A stretch of 64,000 nt of DNA from Woeseia sp034521225 (GTDB lineage Bacteria; Pseudomonadota; Gammaproteobacteria; Steroidobacterales; Woeseiaceae): contig JAXHMR010000002.1 of the NCBI GenBank assembly GCA_034521225.1, forward strand, positions 186,001-250,000. The letters are read 5' to 3'. Below the pieces are notes generated by a model that saw only the letters and a list, made by a program, of their open reading frames with translations, searched no databases and was not told the origin of the DNA. Of the stretch, positions 51,647 through 61,331 are shown piece after piece (position 1 is the stretch's first letter; each line of letters starts with the position of its first letter). The translations under genes were made by a program, and so were the position numbers.

Positions 51647-52559
51647 TCAAAATCCAGCATTCAGTGCTCGCCGGTGCCCCAGGAAGTCGCGGTATTCACG
51701 CAGCGATAAAGCCGAACCGATGGCGCGGCAGTACCGTCGACTCAAATGAGCCATCTCCGCCAGCCAGCCCGCAGCACCCTCCCCCTCGAGGCGTTCCAGG
51801 ATCGGCCGCAGCGCCGGGTCGATCCGGCCTCGCTTCCCGCGCCTGAGCGCCCGACCCGTGTAATCGACCAGGGCCAGGTAGTCCGGCAGCGCCATCGGCA
51901 GCGAGAACGCTGGCTCTTCCTCTCCCGCCATCGGCGCGAGTGCCTCGTCGCGCTTCTCGATGCGCGCCTGCACCGACGTGTGGGCCGAGTCCTCGGGCGT
52001 CACCGCGATGCCTGCACGGACCGGATTCAGGTCGACATAGGCCATCATCTTGATGACGGCGGCCTCGTCCAGCAGAGCCTGGGAACGGAAGCGGCCTTCC
52101 CAGAAACGACCCGTACAGCCATCCTCCCGGTTGGCCAGCGCGGGCGAGCGGCTCGTTGACGCACTTCATGAACCAGCTCAGGCTGCCCAGGCGCTCGCGC
52201 CAGACCGAAAGCAGGCGGGCTCTCGGGCCGGATCCACGGTGTCGAAGCCGTCCGGCAAACGGTGCAGTCGTTGCCAGCGGGCGATGACCTCCTCGTCATC
52301 CCATGAATCCAGCTGTTCTGCGTTCAAGTGCAGGACGACGTGGTAGTGATTGCTCATCACGGCATAGGCTTCAGAGATCGATCGCGAAGATGTCAGCGAG
52401 CTCATGCAGCCGCTGCTCCAGCCAGGCGCGGCGGTGCTCGAAGTTGTAGCCCGTGACGACGTCCCGGCCGCAGAGAAAGGCGCGGCGGACGCAGCGGCTG
52501 ACGCAGTGGTAGTAGGGCGTCGCCGCCGGATCGACCTGGACGGAGCGGGGCAGGGTCAT
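51647..52559 (-). CDS. REP-associated tyrosine transposase (RAYT, Y1 family; frameshifted)
   Basis: HUH single-strand transposase of the IS200/IS605-like RAYT group. It starts MTLPRSVQVDPAATPYYHCV, has SRCVRRAFLCGRD, the HUH motif MSNHYHVVLHL, then GRFWEGRF and MMAYVDLNPVRAGIA, and ends RALNAGF. Four frame pieces cover it, with shifts near 52390, 52170 and 52060. Repaired length is about 304 residues. RAYTs mobilise REP palindromes; the REP-like clusters at 16 kb could be clients, but I cannot show it. CTGATTTATC direct repeats lie upstream. Confidence 0.82.
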
Positions 52560-52635
52560 GCGGCGGATACTGCCGGCACATTCAAGCCCAGTCGAGATGC
52601 AAATTTTGCTGTTCTTTCAAGTTAGTGTGGGTGTC

Positions 52636-52669
52636 CTGATTTATCCTGATTTATCTGCTCTGATTTATC
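52636..52669. repeat. Three CTGATTTATC direct repeats upstream of the RAYT gene
   Basis: The 10-base word occurs at 52636, 52646 and 52660, just beyond the RAYT start, in a gap of about 350 bases with no gene. They may be part of the transposon's recognition end. The rest of the gap (to 52913) shows nothing else except an AAGGAG ribosome site before the next gene. Confidence 0.6.
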
Positions 52670-52913
52670 TGGGTACGCTGTCGCACTCGAGATGAACACC
52701 AGCAGTGCCATGGCCTGGACGGACAACGGAGTCAGACACTTTTCCATGATCGCCTCACTTTTTGCGCAAAGTACTGCGAGGAGTATCATTGCGTATAAGC
52801 AAGTATACCCGGCCAGCGGGAAGTACAGTCTGCTCAATCAGGGACAAAGTCCGGCAAGCTGGCCGCCTGTAAGAAGAACCTTGCGGATGAAAACACAATA
52901 AGGAGCCTCATTG

Positions 52914-53372
52914 ATGAAAAACGTACTGATTTGCCTGGCTCTCACGCTGATCTCGTTTCCTGCAATGGCTCAGCATCAGAGCTCGGCAGAAGCAGAGATA
53001 CGCACGGCCGTCAAGGCGTTCAACGATGCGTACGCCGGCAACGACGTAGATGCATATTTCAGCCACTATGCCGCGGATGCGATGGTGTATTTCTACGGTG
53101 ACCGGCAGGATCTGTCAGCCTACCGCGAAGAGTGGGCAGAAATGGTCGAGGCCGGGGGAGCCGTCGAGAAAAATGAACTGTCGGATCTCCAGGTGCAGGT
53201 GATGCCCGGTGGGGACGTCGCCGTCGCCAGCTACTTCGTCGACTATCGGCTGCGCGCACCGGACGGTACTGTCTCCGTGGCGAAGGCCTTCGAGTCCGAG
53301 GTCTGGCTAGAAACCAGCGAGGGCTGGAAGATCGTTGCTTTGCACTATTCCGAGATTCCGGGCGACCAGTAG
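52914..53372 (+). CDS. Secreted SnoaL/DUF4440-like (NTF2 fold) protein
   Basis: 152 residues: a Sec signal peptide (MKNVLICLALTLISFPAMAQ, cleavage after AMA) followed by an NTF2-like fold with EAEIRTAVKAFNDAYAGNDV, YFSHYAADAMVYF and GWKIVALHYSEIP. An AAGGAG site sits 8-13 bases before the ATG at 52914. Periplasmic ketosteroid-isomerase-like proteins of this type have no single known function. Confidence 0.78.
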   Translation: MKNVLICLALTLISFPAMAQHQSSAEAEIRTAVKAFNDAYAGNDVDAYFSHYAADAMVYFYGDRQDLSAYREEWAEMVEAGGAVEKNELSDLQVQVMPGGDVAVASYFVDYRLRAPDGTVSVAKAFESEVWLETSEGWKIVALHYSEIPGDQ

Positions 53373-53483
53373 AATGAACACTCGCATTCGGCACGCGGCG
53401 TTCTTGAAAAGGATCATTTTCATGCCGCGCCGGTCGTCTCGATTAGTAGCGAACGGACTTCTTCGTGATGGACGGAGAGGCCG

Positions 53484-54734
53484 TTAGTCTGCAACGAAGA
53501 GCCGGCAGGGCACTTCATGTATGAAGGCCGCGGCGTCCTCTTCGACTATCAGTGTGTCGATCATGCATGAAAGGCCGGCTTCATTCGGCAAATAGAAGTT
53601 ACCTTCGTAATTGCTGACGAACCCGGGTTCGAACGCGTCATCCCCGACCTCTTTCCAGATGTCGAAATAGTACGAGCCGACCCAGTCCGGCGGAAATGCG
53701 ATACCGAGTTCGTATCCGCCAATCCACCATGCGTTCTCGAGCAAGCCGCAGTCGGCATAATAGCGCTGCATTTCGTCGAGGAAATCGGCAATGCGCAGGC
53801 GGGGCCGCAGGAGCCCGGATGCGACCGACAGCGCACCGGTAACAGAACCAATGTAATCAGCGACTTCTGCATCGGGCTCGCCGATGGAGACGGTTCGGCA
53901 GACATCCGAATGGTACCGCCGGTAAACACCGCAGACGTCGATGTTGACGATATCGCCATGCTCGATTTTCTTGCGCGAGGCGAGCGCGTGAAAACAGGCG
54001 CTCTTCTTGCCGGACACGACAGGCAAGGTTATGGCAGGATTCTCCCCGCCGGCTTTCGCCATTGCATGGATGATCTCGCCGTAAATATCGAGCTCGGTCA
54101 TGCCCGCTTCGATATTCTCGAGGCCGGCACGCAGTCCAATGTCGCCGATGCGCGCTGCCTCGCGGATTACGTCGACCTCCGCGGCGGACTTGAGCAATCG
54201 GGCACCGGTCACTGCGTCACTGCCGTCCACGACGGTAGCGCCTTTTGCCTGGAACAATGCACTTAAACGCCTGGAATCGGCAGGATTTGGGCGATACGGT
54301 AGAACTCCAGGCCGACTGTCTTGCCGATCCAGCCGAGTGTATCCAGATCAGAGAACGATCCAGTCCGCGAATCCGGCGCTGATATCGTGTTCGGGCATGA
54401 TCCGCAAATGATCGGGCCACGTCGTGTACCGGGCATTGAGTTTTTCGTCTTCGCTTTCGAAATGCAGGTAATGATCATGATCGACGTGAACGGCGATGCC
54501 GCTAACCGCTGGCCAGGTCTTCGGTCCTCCCGCCTGAAACCACTCCGCCTGATAGCCGCTCAGGTAACATATGTGGTCGGGATTGGTGACATACAGGAGA
54601 TCTATGCCGGCGTCGGCCATGCGGCTGCGTACATTCTCGAGCCGCAACGCGAATTCTTCGCGGGGAAACGCCACTTCGCAGTCCGGAACACCGAACTGCA
54701 GCGTGCGTTGCCTGTGTGTCATCGGCTTGGACAT
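53484..54734 (-). CDS. M24 family metallopeptidase / ectoine hydrolase-like (frameshifted)
   Basis: Creatinase-fold enzyme. The N-terminal domain from 54734 has EEFALRLENVRSRMADAGID and LLYVTNPDHICYLSGYQAEW. The catalytic pita-bread domain has HGDIVNIDVCGVYRRYHSD (two metal Asp) and GGYELGIAFPPDWVGS. Xaa-Pro dipeptidases carry GHGIG at the last position; the PPDW form is seen in ectoine-hydrolase (DoeA)-like members. Frame changes near 54360 and 54265 split the gene; the total span is an exact multiple of three (416 residues). It is divergent from the deacetylase-like gene. Confidence 0.82.
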
Positions 54735-54802
54735 CCGCAGCCCTCTCGACTAAGTTGCGGTCAGCGGCCAAGATTTTTTAGCAACGGGGGCGAACACTGT
54801 CA

Positions 54803-55915
54803 ATGAACAAGCTTGCAATATTCTGGCACCCGGACGTGTTGAAGCACGACCCGGGGCGAGGTTGTTACGAGTACGAGGCGTCGCCCCTGATGGAAATCGA
54901 CGAGCCGCATCCCGACACGCCCGATCGCATTATCAATATTCGTTCGATTCTGCAGCGTGGCGATATCAGTAGTAACCTGGATTGGCGGCCGGGGCGTCAC
55001 GCGGCCCGGGAAGAGATCAAGCGATTCCATGCGCCTGGCTACGTCGACGAAGTGCTGCGCGCCGGGAAGGCACCGCCGGTCAGGATCGATGGCAGTGGCA
55101 CGGTGGTGAACGCCGGTTCCGTCGAAGCTGCGTTCGCGGCGGCCGGCACGACAATCGAAGCGCTTCGGGCCGTGCTGGCGGAAGATTCGCTGGCAGCCTA
55201 CGCGCTCGTTCGGCCTCCCGGCCACCATGCCGCACGGCACATGGCGGACGGTAACTGCATTTTCAATAACGCGGCGATCGCAGTAGAGTCTGCACTGACC
55301 GCCGGCTGCGAAAGGGTGGCCGTCATCGACTGGGACGTGCACCATGGAAACGGCACGCAGAGCGGCTTCTATGACAGAGCAGGCGTTCTGACGATTTCGA
55401 TGCACATGCCGCTGGGATCTTGGGGCGCGAACCATCCGGAGACCGGGGAGGTCGACGAGATCGGACATGCAGACGGCAGGGGATTTAATCTCAACATACC
55501 GTTGCCATACGGCAGCGGCGACAAGGTCTACGGGGCGGCGATGGAACAGCTCGTCGGTCCGGTCGTCCGCAATTTCGAGCCGGACCTGATCATTGTCGCC
55601 TGCGGGCAGGATGCCAATCAATTCGACTCCAACGGCCGCAATTTGCTCAGCATGGCCGGGTTTCGCGCCTTGGGGCGGGCCGCGCGCGAACTCGCGAGGG
55701 AGACCTGCAATGCTCGCTTGCTGTTGTGCCAGGAAGGCGGCTACGCCGTCACCTACACTGCCTTCTGCATGTATGCCGTAGCGGAGGGAGTGCTGGGAAT
55801 CGACAAGCCCATGCTTGACCCCCTAGCTTACGATGCGACGATCGAAAAGCCGGATTATGCACTGGAAAAAATCGCCCGCATCAAGGATCGTTGGCACGAT
55901 CTTGCCGGATGGTGA
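54803..55915 (+). CDS. Histone-deacetylase family amidohydrolase
   Basis: A 370-residue class II HDAC-like zinc amidohydrolase, related to acetylpolyamine amidohydrolases. The active site is visible: RPPGHHA (His pair), VIDWDVHHGNGT (zinc Asp and His), the third zinc ligand Asp in ACGQDANQFDS, and QEGGYAVTY near the end with the transition-state Tyr. A bacterial substrate could be an acetylated polyamine or amino acid derivative. The neighbouring M24 hydrolase and glutamine amidotransferase suggest a small amine or amide catabolic pathway, which is inference. Confidence 0.9.
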   Translation: MNKLAIFWHPDVLKHDPGRGCYEYEASPLMEIDEPHPDTPDRIINIRSILQRGDISSNLDWRPGRHAAREEIKRFHAPGYVDEVLRAGKAPPVRIDGSGTVVNAGSVEAAFAAAGTTIEALRAVLAEDSLAAYALVRPPGHHAARHMADGNCIFNNAAIAVESALTAGCERVAVIDWDVHHGNGTQSGFYDRAGVLTISMHMPLGSWGANHPETGEVDEIGHADGRGFNLNIPLPYGSGDKVYGAAMEQLVGPVVRNFEPDLIIVACGQDANQFDSNGRNLLSMAGFRALGRAARELARETCNARLLLCQEGGYAVTYTAFCMYAVAEGVLGIDKPMLDPLAYDATIEKPDYALEKIARIKDRWHDLAGW

Positions 55916-55970
55916 GCAGTATGCGAATCTCGACCGGCCCCAGCCGGCGGTCCGGATTGGCGAGGAGAAT

Positions 55971-56666
55971 ATGCGCGTACTAGCCGTGGAGCATCATGAC
56001 AAGTCCACCATCGGCATGATCGGAGAGACCCTTCGCGATCTCGGTGTGGATATACAGACCGTATGGGGCATGTACGGTGAGGAGCTGCCGCGCAGCCATC
56101 GGGAACATGACGGCATCATCGTGCTGGGCGGCACCATGGCTGCGCTCGAGGACGAGATCTGTCCTTACTTCCCGCCGCTAATACACCTGATTCGGGAATT
56201 TGCAGAGGCCGACAAGCCGGTTCTTGGTGTCTGTCTCGGCGCACAGCTCATCGCGCGCTCTTTCGGTGCCGACTTGCATATCGGCGGCGAGCTGGAGTTC
56301 GGATTCCACCGGGTGACCCCGACCGTCGCGGCTGCGGACGATCCGGTGCTCGGTCACCTCGATGCTCCCTTGTCACTGTTCCAGTGGCATACTGATCACT
56401 ACGCACTGCCGCCGGGTGCCGAGCGTCTGGCGACCGGCGAACGCTATGAGAACCAGGCCTACCGCATCGGCCGCGCCGTCTACGGCATGCAGTTCCACTT
56501 CGAAGTGACCCGGCCCCTGGTCCAGGGATATGTCGAACGAATGCCCAATCTGGAGGAGCAGGTACCCGGCCACCGCGACTGGCTGCCACCGCAGTTTGCG
56601 GCTCACGAGAAGCCTTCCATCGCCTTCTGCCGCTCCTTGACGCGGCGCTGGGTCGAGATTGCCTGA
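55971..56666 (+). CDS. Class I glutamine amidotransferase-like protein
   Basis: A 231-residue GATase1 protein. The catalytic Cys is in GVCLGAQLIARSFGA and the His/Glu pair in GMQFHFEV. The start MRVLAVEHHDKSTIGM follows the family, although the frame is open further upstream. It resembles GMP-synthase-like and gamma-glutamyl amine hydrolases. It lies 55 bases after the deacetylase-like gene on the same strand. A role in breaking gamma-glutamyl amides is possible but not shown. Confidence 0.83.
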   Translation: MRVLAVEHHDKSTIGMIGETLRDLGVDIQTVWGMYGEELPRSHREHDGIIVLGGTMAALEDEICPYFPPLIHLIREFAEADKPVLGVCLGAQLIARSFGADLHIGGELEFGFHRVTPTVAAADDPVLGHLDAPLSLFQWHTDHYALPPGAERLATGERYENQAYRIGRAVYGMQFHFEVTRPLVQGYVERMPNLEEQVPGHRDWLPPQFAAHEKPSIAFCRSLTRRWVEIA

Positions 56667-56756
56667 TTATGACCGCTGGAACCCAACTGTCTGTCCGGTT
56701 AACCGACGCGTTGCAGCAATAAGTGCGTGGACTCGAATTGTGAAACTGGAGGCGAC

Positions 56757-57208
56757 ATGAAGGTTTTCCGAGCCGGATTACAACACGTGGATGAGGTAGC
56801 GAATCTCTTTGACCAATACCGGCAATTCTATAAAAAGCCGGCAGATCCCAAGGGTTGTCGGCGGTTCATTGGCGAGCGCCTGGCGAACGATGAATCGGTG
56901 ATATTCGCGGCGAAACCCGCAGACGGCTCGATGGCCGGCTTCACTCAACTCTATCACTCGTTTTGCTCCGTCGAGATGGCGGAACTGATTTACCTGTATG
57001 ATCTGTTCGTTGTGCCGGAGGCACGACTACAGGCGTCGCGAAAGCCCTGATGGATGCTGCGCAACAACATGCGCTTCGCCGGGGCGCCAATCGATTGCAG
57101 CTGGAGACCGCGGCCGATAACCGAGCCGCACAGGCCCTCTATGAGCGCCTTGGGTGGAGAAGAGATGAAGAATTTTATACTTATCATCTGGAGCTCAACC
57201 CTACCTAG
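56757..57208 (+). CDS. GNAT family N-acetyltransferase (frameshifted)
   Basis: The first frame runs from the ATG at 56757 (after a GGAGG site) through FIGERLANDESVIFAAKP and LIYLYDLFVVPEAR. One indel near 57025 moves it to VAKALMDAAQQHALRRGANR, LQLETAADNRAAQALYERLG and a stop at 57206. Joined, these form a complete GNAT domain of about 150 residues, of the type acting on small amines or peptides. It fits the nearby amine-metabolism-like genes, but its acceptor is unknown. Confidence 0.83.
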
Positions 57209-57316
57209 GGAAAACGGTCATGGGTACGGAAATGCACCGTTTTTACGAATTCGCTAAACGTTATCTGCATGACTGGCAGCGCAGCTGCCGACTTCGTTTA
57301 TGGGGCAGGTGAATCA

Positions 57317-58144
57317 ATGAAAAGACTGGCGACTTTCGTTTTTTGCACACTCGCAGTGTGCACGGGTGTCAACGGCAACGCGGCGGACATGGAACCCGTC
57401 GCTGTCATCGGTACCGGAGACATGGGTGACTCCCTTGGCCCCCGCTTGGCAGGCCTCGGTTACCGGGTGATCTACGGCTCGCGCAGTCCCGATAGCGATC
57501 GGGTCAAGGCGCTGGTGGAGAGAACCGGGAACAACGCATCGGCAACGACGCAGATGGCGGCAGCGAAGCAAGGTGACATTCTGCTGTTGCTGGTGCCGTG
57601 GCCGCCCATGGAAACCGTGGCCCAGAGCCTGGGCGACCTGAGTGGCAAGATCGTCGTCGACGTATCCATGCCGCTGGAGCAGGCAGAGGATGGCTATCCG
57701 AAGCACATGCTGGAGACATCGAGCGCCGAGATGATCCAAGGCTGGAACCCGGGCGCCCGGGTTGTGAAGGCATTCGCTACGATGGGTGCATACCTGATCG
57801 ACGACCCGACAGCCGCGGGCGGGATGGTGACCATTCCCATCGCATCGGACGACAGGCAGGCGAAAGAAAAAGTCGCAGGCATGGCCGCGGCCATGGGGCT
57901 CGACCCCGTGGATTTCGGGCCGCTACGCATGGCCAGGTACATCGAAGTATTGCAATTGATATACATGATTCCGCTGTCGCAAAACCGACCGGAGGGCTGG
58001 GAGTTCTATTTCCGGCGCAGCGACTATTACGGTTGTTACCTGTCCGGCGGAAGCAACGTGGAAGGGCTGGATCCTGTTTACGACTCCAACGACCTGGCGC
58101 AATTTCCGGAGAGCGGTGACAGTCCGGCATCCTGCCCGGAATAG
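57317..58144 (+). CDS. Exported NADP-binding protein, F420-oxidoreductase-like
   Basis: 275 residues. A Sec signal peptide (MKRLATFVFCTLAVCTGVNG, cleavage near NAA) precedes a Rossmann domain with VAVIGTGDMGDSLGPRLAG and YGSRSPDSDRV. The latter Ser-Arg suggests NADP preference. DILLLLVPWPPMETV and VVDVSMPLE continue the fold of NADP-dependent F420 reductases. The domain is normally cytoplasmic, so the signal peptide is unusual. It sits just before a Tat-exported flavoprotein, which suggests a periplasmic redox pair. Confidence 0.8.
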   Translation: MKRLATFVFCTLAVCTGVNGNAADMEPVAVIGTGDMGDSLGPRLAGLGYRVIYGSRSPDSDRVKALVERTGNNASATTQMAAAKQGDILLLLVPWPPMETVAQSLGDLSGKIVVDVSMPLEQAEDGYPKHMLETSSAEMIQGWNPGARVVKAFATMGAYLIDDPTAAGGMVTIPIASDDRQAKEKVAGMAAAMGLDPVDFGPLRMARYIEVLQLIYMIPLSQNRPEGWEFYFRRSDYYGCYLSGGSNVEGLDPVYDSNDLAQFPESGDSPASCPE

Positions 58145-58358
58145 GCAAACGGGCCCGGTGCGGTCGGGTTTTCGGCACGCCGTCGGCGCCGAGGGTAGCC
58201 GGTCGATCCCGTGCTGCGGTCGTCGACCTGGGCGGCCACCGACCCGTCGGGTGACACCTGCCGGGTGCCACGACCGGTTGTTCGTCACTCGTATCCCAAC
58301 TAGGATCGTCGTCGATTAATTGGCCGAAAGGGCTAAAAGAGCAAGGCAGGGCTGCAAG

Positions 58359-60221
58359 ATGTCGAAATCAGGGAAAATCTCGCGCCGCGATTTTCTGAAC
58401 GGGTTCGCGCTCGGCATCGCGGCGGGTAGTTCGCTGTCACCGCTGGAGCTGCTGGCGAAAGACGGCCGGTACCCACCGGAATTGACCGGGATGCGCGGCA
58501 GCCACCCTGGTTCTTTCGAAATCGCACACGCCGTGTCATGGGGCGATGCCAGGTGGCCGGTCCCGCAGCAGCTGGAGGACGATGTCTATGACCTGGTTGT
58601 CGTGGGTGGCGGCCTTTCCGGACTCGCTGCCGCACAGATGTACCGGCAGAGGGTAGGTGGTAATCCGCGAGTGCTGGTTCTCGACAATCATGACGACTTT
58701 GGCGGCCACGCCAAGCGCAATGAATTCGACGTCGATGGAAGGAAGCTGATCTGCTATGGCGGAAGCCAGTCGATCGATTCCCCGGCGACCTATTCATCGG
58801 CGTCCGCAAAGATGCTCGAGGATGTCGGCATCCATACGGAACCGTTTTACGAGTATTTCGATCAGGACTACTTCCGCGACAGGTACCTTGGCCAGGCCCT
58901 GTACTTCTCAAAGGACATATACGGCGCGGACAGCGTGCAGCCGGATGTGCTTCGCGGAGCCGACAGGTCCGAGATCGCAGAGACAGTCGCAGGCTATCCG
59001 ATTTCCGAGGAGGCCCGGAAAAGTTTTGTCGACTTGTACACGAGTGAGAAAGACTACTTCGCCGGAATGTCCCGGGACGAAAAAATCGCGAAACTGAAGC
59101 GCATAAGCTACACGGACTTTCTGCGCAAGCATGTCGGCGCACACGAGGATGTCGTGCTCATTCTTCGCGACCGCGCGAAAGGCTACTGGGGTATCGGGTA
59201 CGACGCGTTGTCGGCGATGGAAGGCTATCGCCTGGGCATGCCGGGTGCCTGGCACATGGGCCTCGAAGAAAAATTGAGCGGCCCCGCCGGACGGAAAGAA
59301 CCCTACATATTCCACTTTCCTGACGGCAATGCCGGGGTTGCTCGCGCTATCGTCAGGAAATTGATACCCGATGCGGTTCCCGGCGCGACCATGGAAGACC
59401 TGGTCCTGTCGCGCGTTGATTACGATCTGATAGACAGGGCAGGCAGCCCGACGCGGATCCGCCTCGACAGTACCGCGGTCGATGTGCGTCACGTCGACGG
59501 CGACAAAGCCGTGGACGTCACCTACGTGCGACACGGCAACGCCGAAAGGGTACGCGGCAGGCACGCCATTCTTGCCTGCTACAACAGTATCGTGCCGCAT
59601 ATCTGCCCCGAGCTGCCGGAGGCGCAGGCCAGGGCGATCAACAAGGCAGTCAAGGCGCCATTGGTCTATATCAGCGTCGCCTTGCGCAACTGGAGGGCCT
59701 TCGAGAAACTTGGCTACCACAGCTTCACGATTCCCCAGCCGAAACTCCTGCATTCCTTCGGCATGGATTTTCCGGTGAGCATGGGCGGTTACGAATACAC
59801 GCAAAACCCCGATGAACCGACAGTGATCCACGGGACTTACGTGCCGACCGTGCCCGACCGGGGACTGACCCAGCGTGAGCAGCACGTTCAGGGCAGGCGG
59901 CACCTGTATGAGCTCACTTTCGACGATTTCGAGCGCGATATCGTCGCGGCGATGGACGGAGCGCTTGCGGGCGGTGGCTTCGATGCCGAGCGGGATATTG
60001 CTGCCATTACCGTCAATCGCTGGCCGCACGGCTACGCGTACGAGTACAACGAGCTGTTCGACCCGCCGGAATGGAGCATATCGAACGGTCCGCACCTGGT
60101 CGGCTCGAGACAGGTCGGGCGCATTTCCATCGCGAACTCGGATGCCTCGGCCTACGCTTTCATCAACGGTGCATTCGATGCCGCCGATCGTGCGGTAAAC
60201 GAACAGATAAGGACTTCCTAG
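58359..60221 (+). CDS. Tat-exported FAD-dependent oxidoreductase
   Basis: 620 residues from the ATG at 58359. A twin-arginine signal is clear (SRRDFLNGFALGIAAG). The FAD-binding Rossmann motif VVVGGGLSGLAAA and a second stretch RVLVLDNHDDFGGHAKRN follow, as in amine-oxidase/phytoene-desaturase-like flavoproteins. The C-terminal FAD region includes RWPHGYAYEYNELFDPPEW. The substrate is unknown. It should fold in the cytoplasm with FAD and be exported. The intact frame starts about 215 bases after the NADP-binding protein gene. Confidence 0.88.
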   Translation: MSKSGKISRRDFLNGFALGIAAGSSLSPLELLAKDGRYPPELTGMRGSHPGSFEIAHAVSWGDARWPVPQQLEDDVYDLVVVGGGLSGLAAAQMYRQRVGGNPRVLVLDNHDDFGGHAKRNEFDVDGRKLICYGGSQSIDSPATYSSASAKMLEDVGIHTEPFYEYFDQDYFRDRYLGQALYFSKDIYGADSVQPDVLRGADRSEIAETVAGYPISEEARKSFVDLYTSEKDYFAGMSRDEKIAKLKRISYTDFLRKHVGAHEDVVLILRDRAKGYWGIGYDALSAMEGYRLGMPGAWHMGLEEKLSGPAGRKEPYIFHFPDGNAGVARAIVRKLIPDAVPGATMEDLVLSRVDYDLIDRAGSPTRIRLDSTAVDVRHVDGDKAVDVTYVRHGNAERVRGRHAILACYNSIVPHICPELPEAQARAINKAVKAPLVYISVALRNWRAFEKLGYHSFTIPQPKLLHSFGMDFPVSMGGYEYTQNPDEPTVIHGTYVPTVPDRGLTQREQHVQGRRHLYELTFDDFERDIVAAMDGALAGGGFDAERDIAAITVNRWPHGYAYEYNELFDPPEWSISNGPHLVGSRQVGRISIANSDASAYAFINGAFDAADRAVNEQIRTS

Positions 60222-60467
60222 CCCCCCCTTTCATCACAAACTTTGGGAGTTTATTGTCGCCGGTAAAGGTGGCCCCGCGCGTAAGGACTCGGGGATTGTG
60301 GAGTTGCTGAAATGCGGCCGGATAGGGCAGCCGCCACGACCCGGTACGCTACAGTGACATCATCATCCGCGACGGCCCGGTTTCGCTGTTTCACGGTGTA
60401 CCGCCCCTCTTTCGACTGGTGCCTCTAACGTGACATGATTGGCGTTTCGACGGCTGGACGGCGCCAA

Positions 60468-61331
60468 ATGCGATACGAATCACCGACGAGCATCCGCGAG
60501 GCCGTCGCATTGATGGTTGGTGAGAGGGGCGACGCTTATCTGCTTGCCGGCGGCACGGACCTGCTGGTCCGCATGCGCGGCGAATTCATCGATCCGGACC
60601 TCGTCGTCGACATCAAGCGACTCCCGCGCATGCAGGAAATCCGCAAGTCGGCCTCCGGTTTCAGCATCGGTGCTGGCGTGCCCTGCGTGGCGCTAGCTCG
60701 CAACAAGCCACTGGTCAGGGCCTGGCCCGGTGTGGTCGAGGCCGTACAATTGATCGGTTCCGACCAGATCCAGGGTCGCTGCACAATTGCCGGCAATCTC
60801 TGCAATGCGTCACCGGCCGCTGACAGCGTGCCGGCACTCGTGGTGGCGAAGGCGAAAGCGGTCGTGGTCGGGCCCGGTGGGAGGCGCCGACTCGCGGTTG
60901 AGCGGATCGTTACGGGACCGGGCACGACCAGCCTCGGAAAGGGCGATATCGTCACGGCGATCGTGTTGCCCAATCCGCCGGCGAAGTCCGGCGACGCTTA
61001 CCTGCGTTTCATCCCGCGCAGCGAAATGGACATCGCCGTTTGCAGCGCCGGTGTCAGCCTGACGCTGGGAGCGCGCAACGTCGTAAAGCAGGCGCGGGTG
61101 GCACTGGGTGCGGTGGCGCGGACCGTCGTGCTGGTGCCGCAGGCGGCGCGGGCCATCATCGGCACGCGTCTCGAGGACGATGCATTGATGCAACTGGCGG
61201 CTGCTTGCGAGGCGGCGTGTTCGCCAATCGACGACAAGCGTGGAACGGTGGCATACCGGACCGAGGTCGCGGGGGTGCTGGCGCGGCGCGCGGCCGCGAT
61301 CGCCTACGACCGGGCACGGAGGAGACGATGA
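60468..61331 (+). CDS. Molybdenum hydroxylase FAD subunit (CoxM/HcrB-like)
   Basis: Medium subunit of a xanthine-dehydrogenase-family enzyme, 287 residues. The FAD-binding motifs AYLLAGGTDLLVRMR and GRCTIAGNLCNASPAADSVP are typical. The C-terminal CO-dehydrogenase flavoprotein domain follows (FIPRSEMDIAVCSAGVSL). It overlaps the 2Fe-2S subunit by four bases. The gene order medium-small-large is the common one. The substrate (a purine, aldehyde, CO or aromatic CoA thioester) cannot be told from sequence. Confidence 0.92.
   Translation: MRYESPTSIREAVALMVGERGDAYLLAGGTDLLVRMRGEFIDPDLVVDIKRLPRMQEIRKSASGFSIGAGVPCVALARNKPLVRAWPGVVEAVQLIGSDQIQGRCTIAGNLCNASPAADSVPALVVAKAKAVVVGPGGRRRLAVERIVTGPGTTSLGKGDIVTAIVLPNPPAKSGDAYLRFIPRSEMDIAVCSAGVSLTLGARNVVKQARVALGAVARTVVLVPQAARAIIGTRLEDDALMQLAAACEAACSPIDDKRGTVAYRTEVAGVLARRAAAIAYDRARRRR

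Noticed and set aside
58908..60095. 395-residue open frame on the minus strand
   Set aside because: Shadow of the Tat-exported flavoprotein gene.
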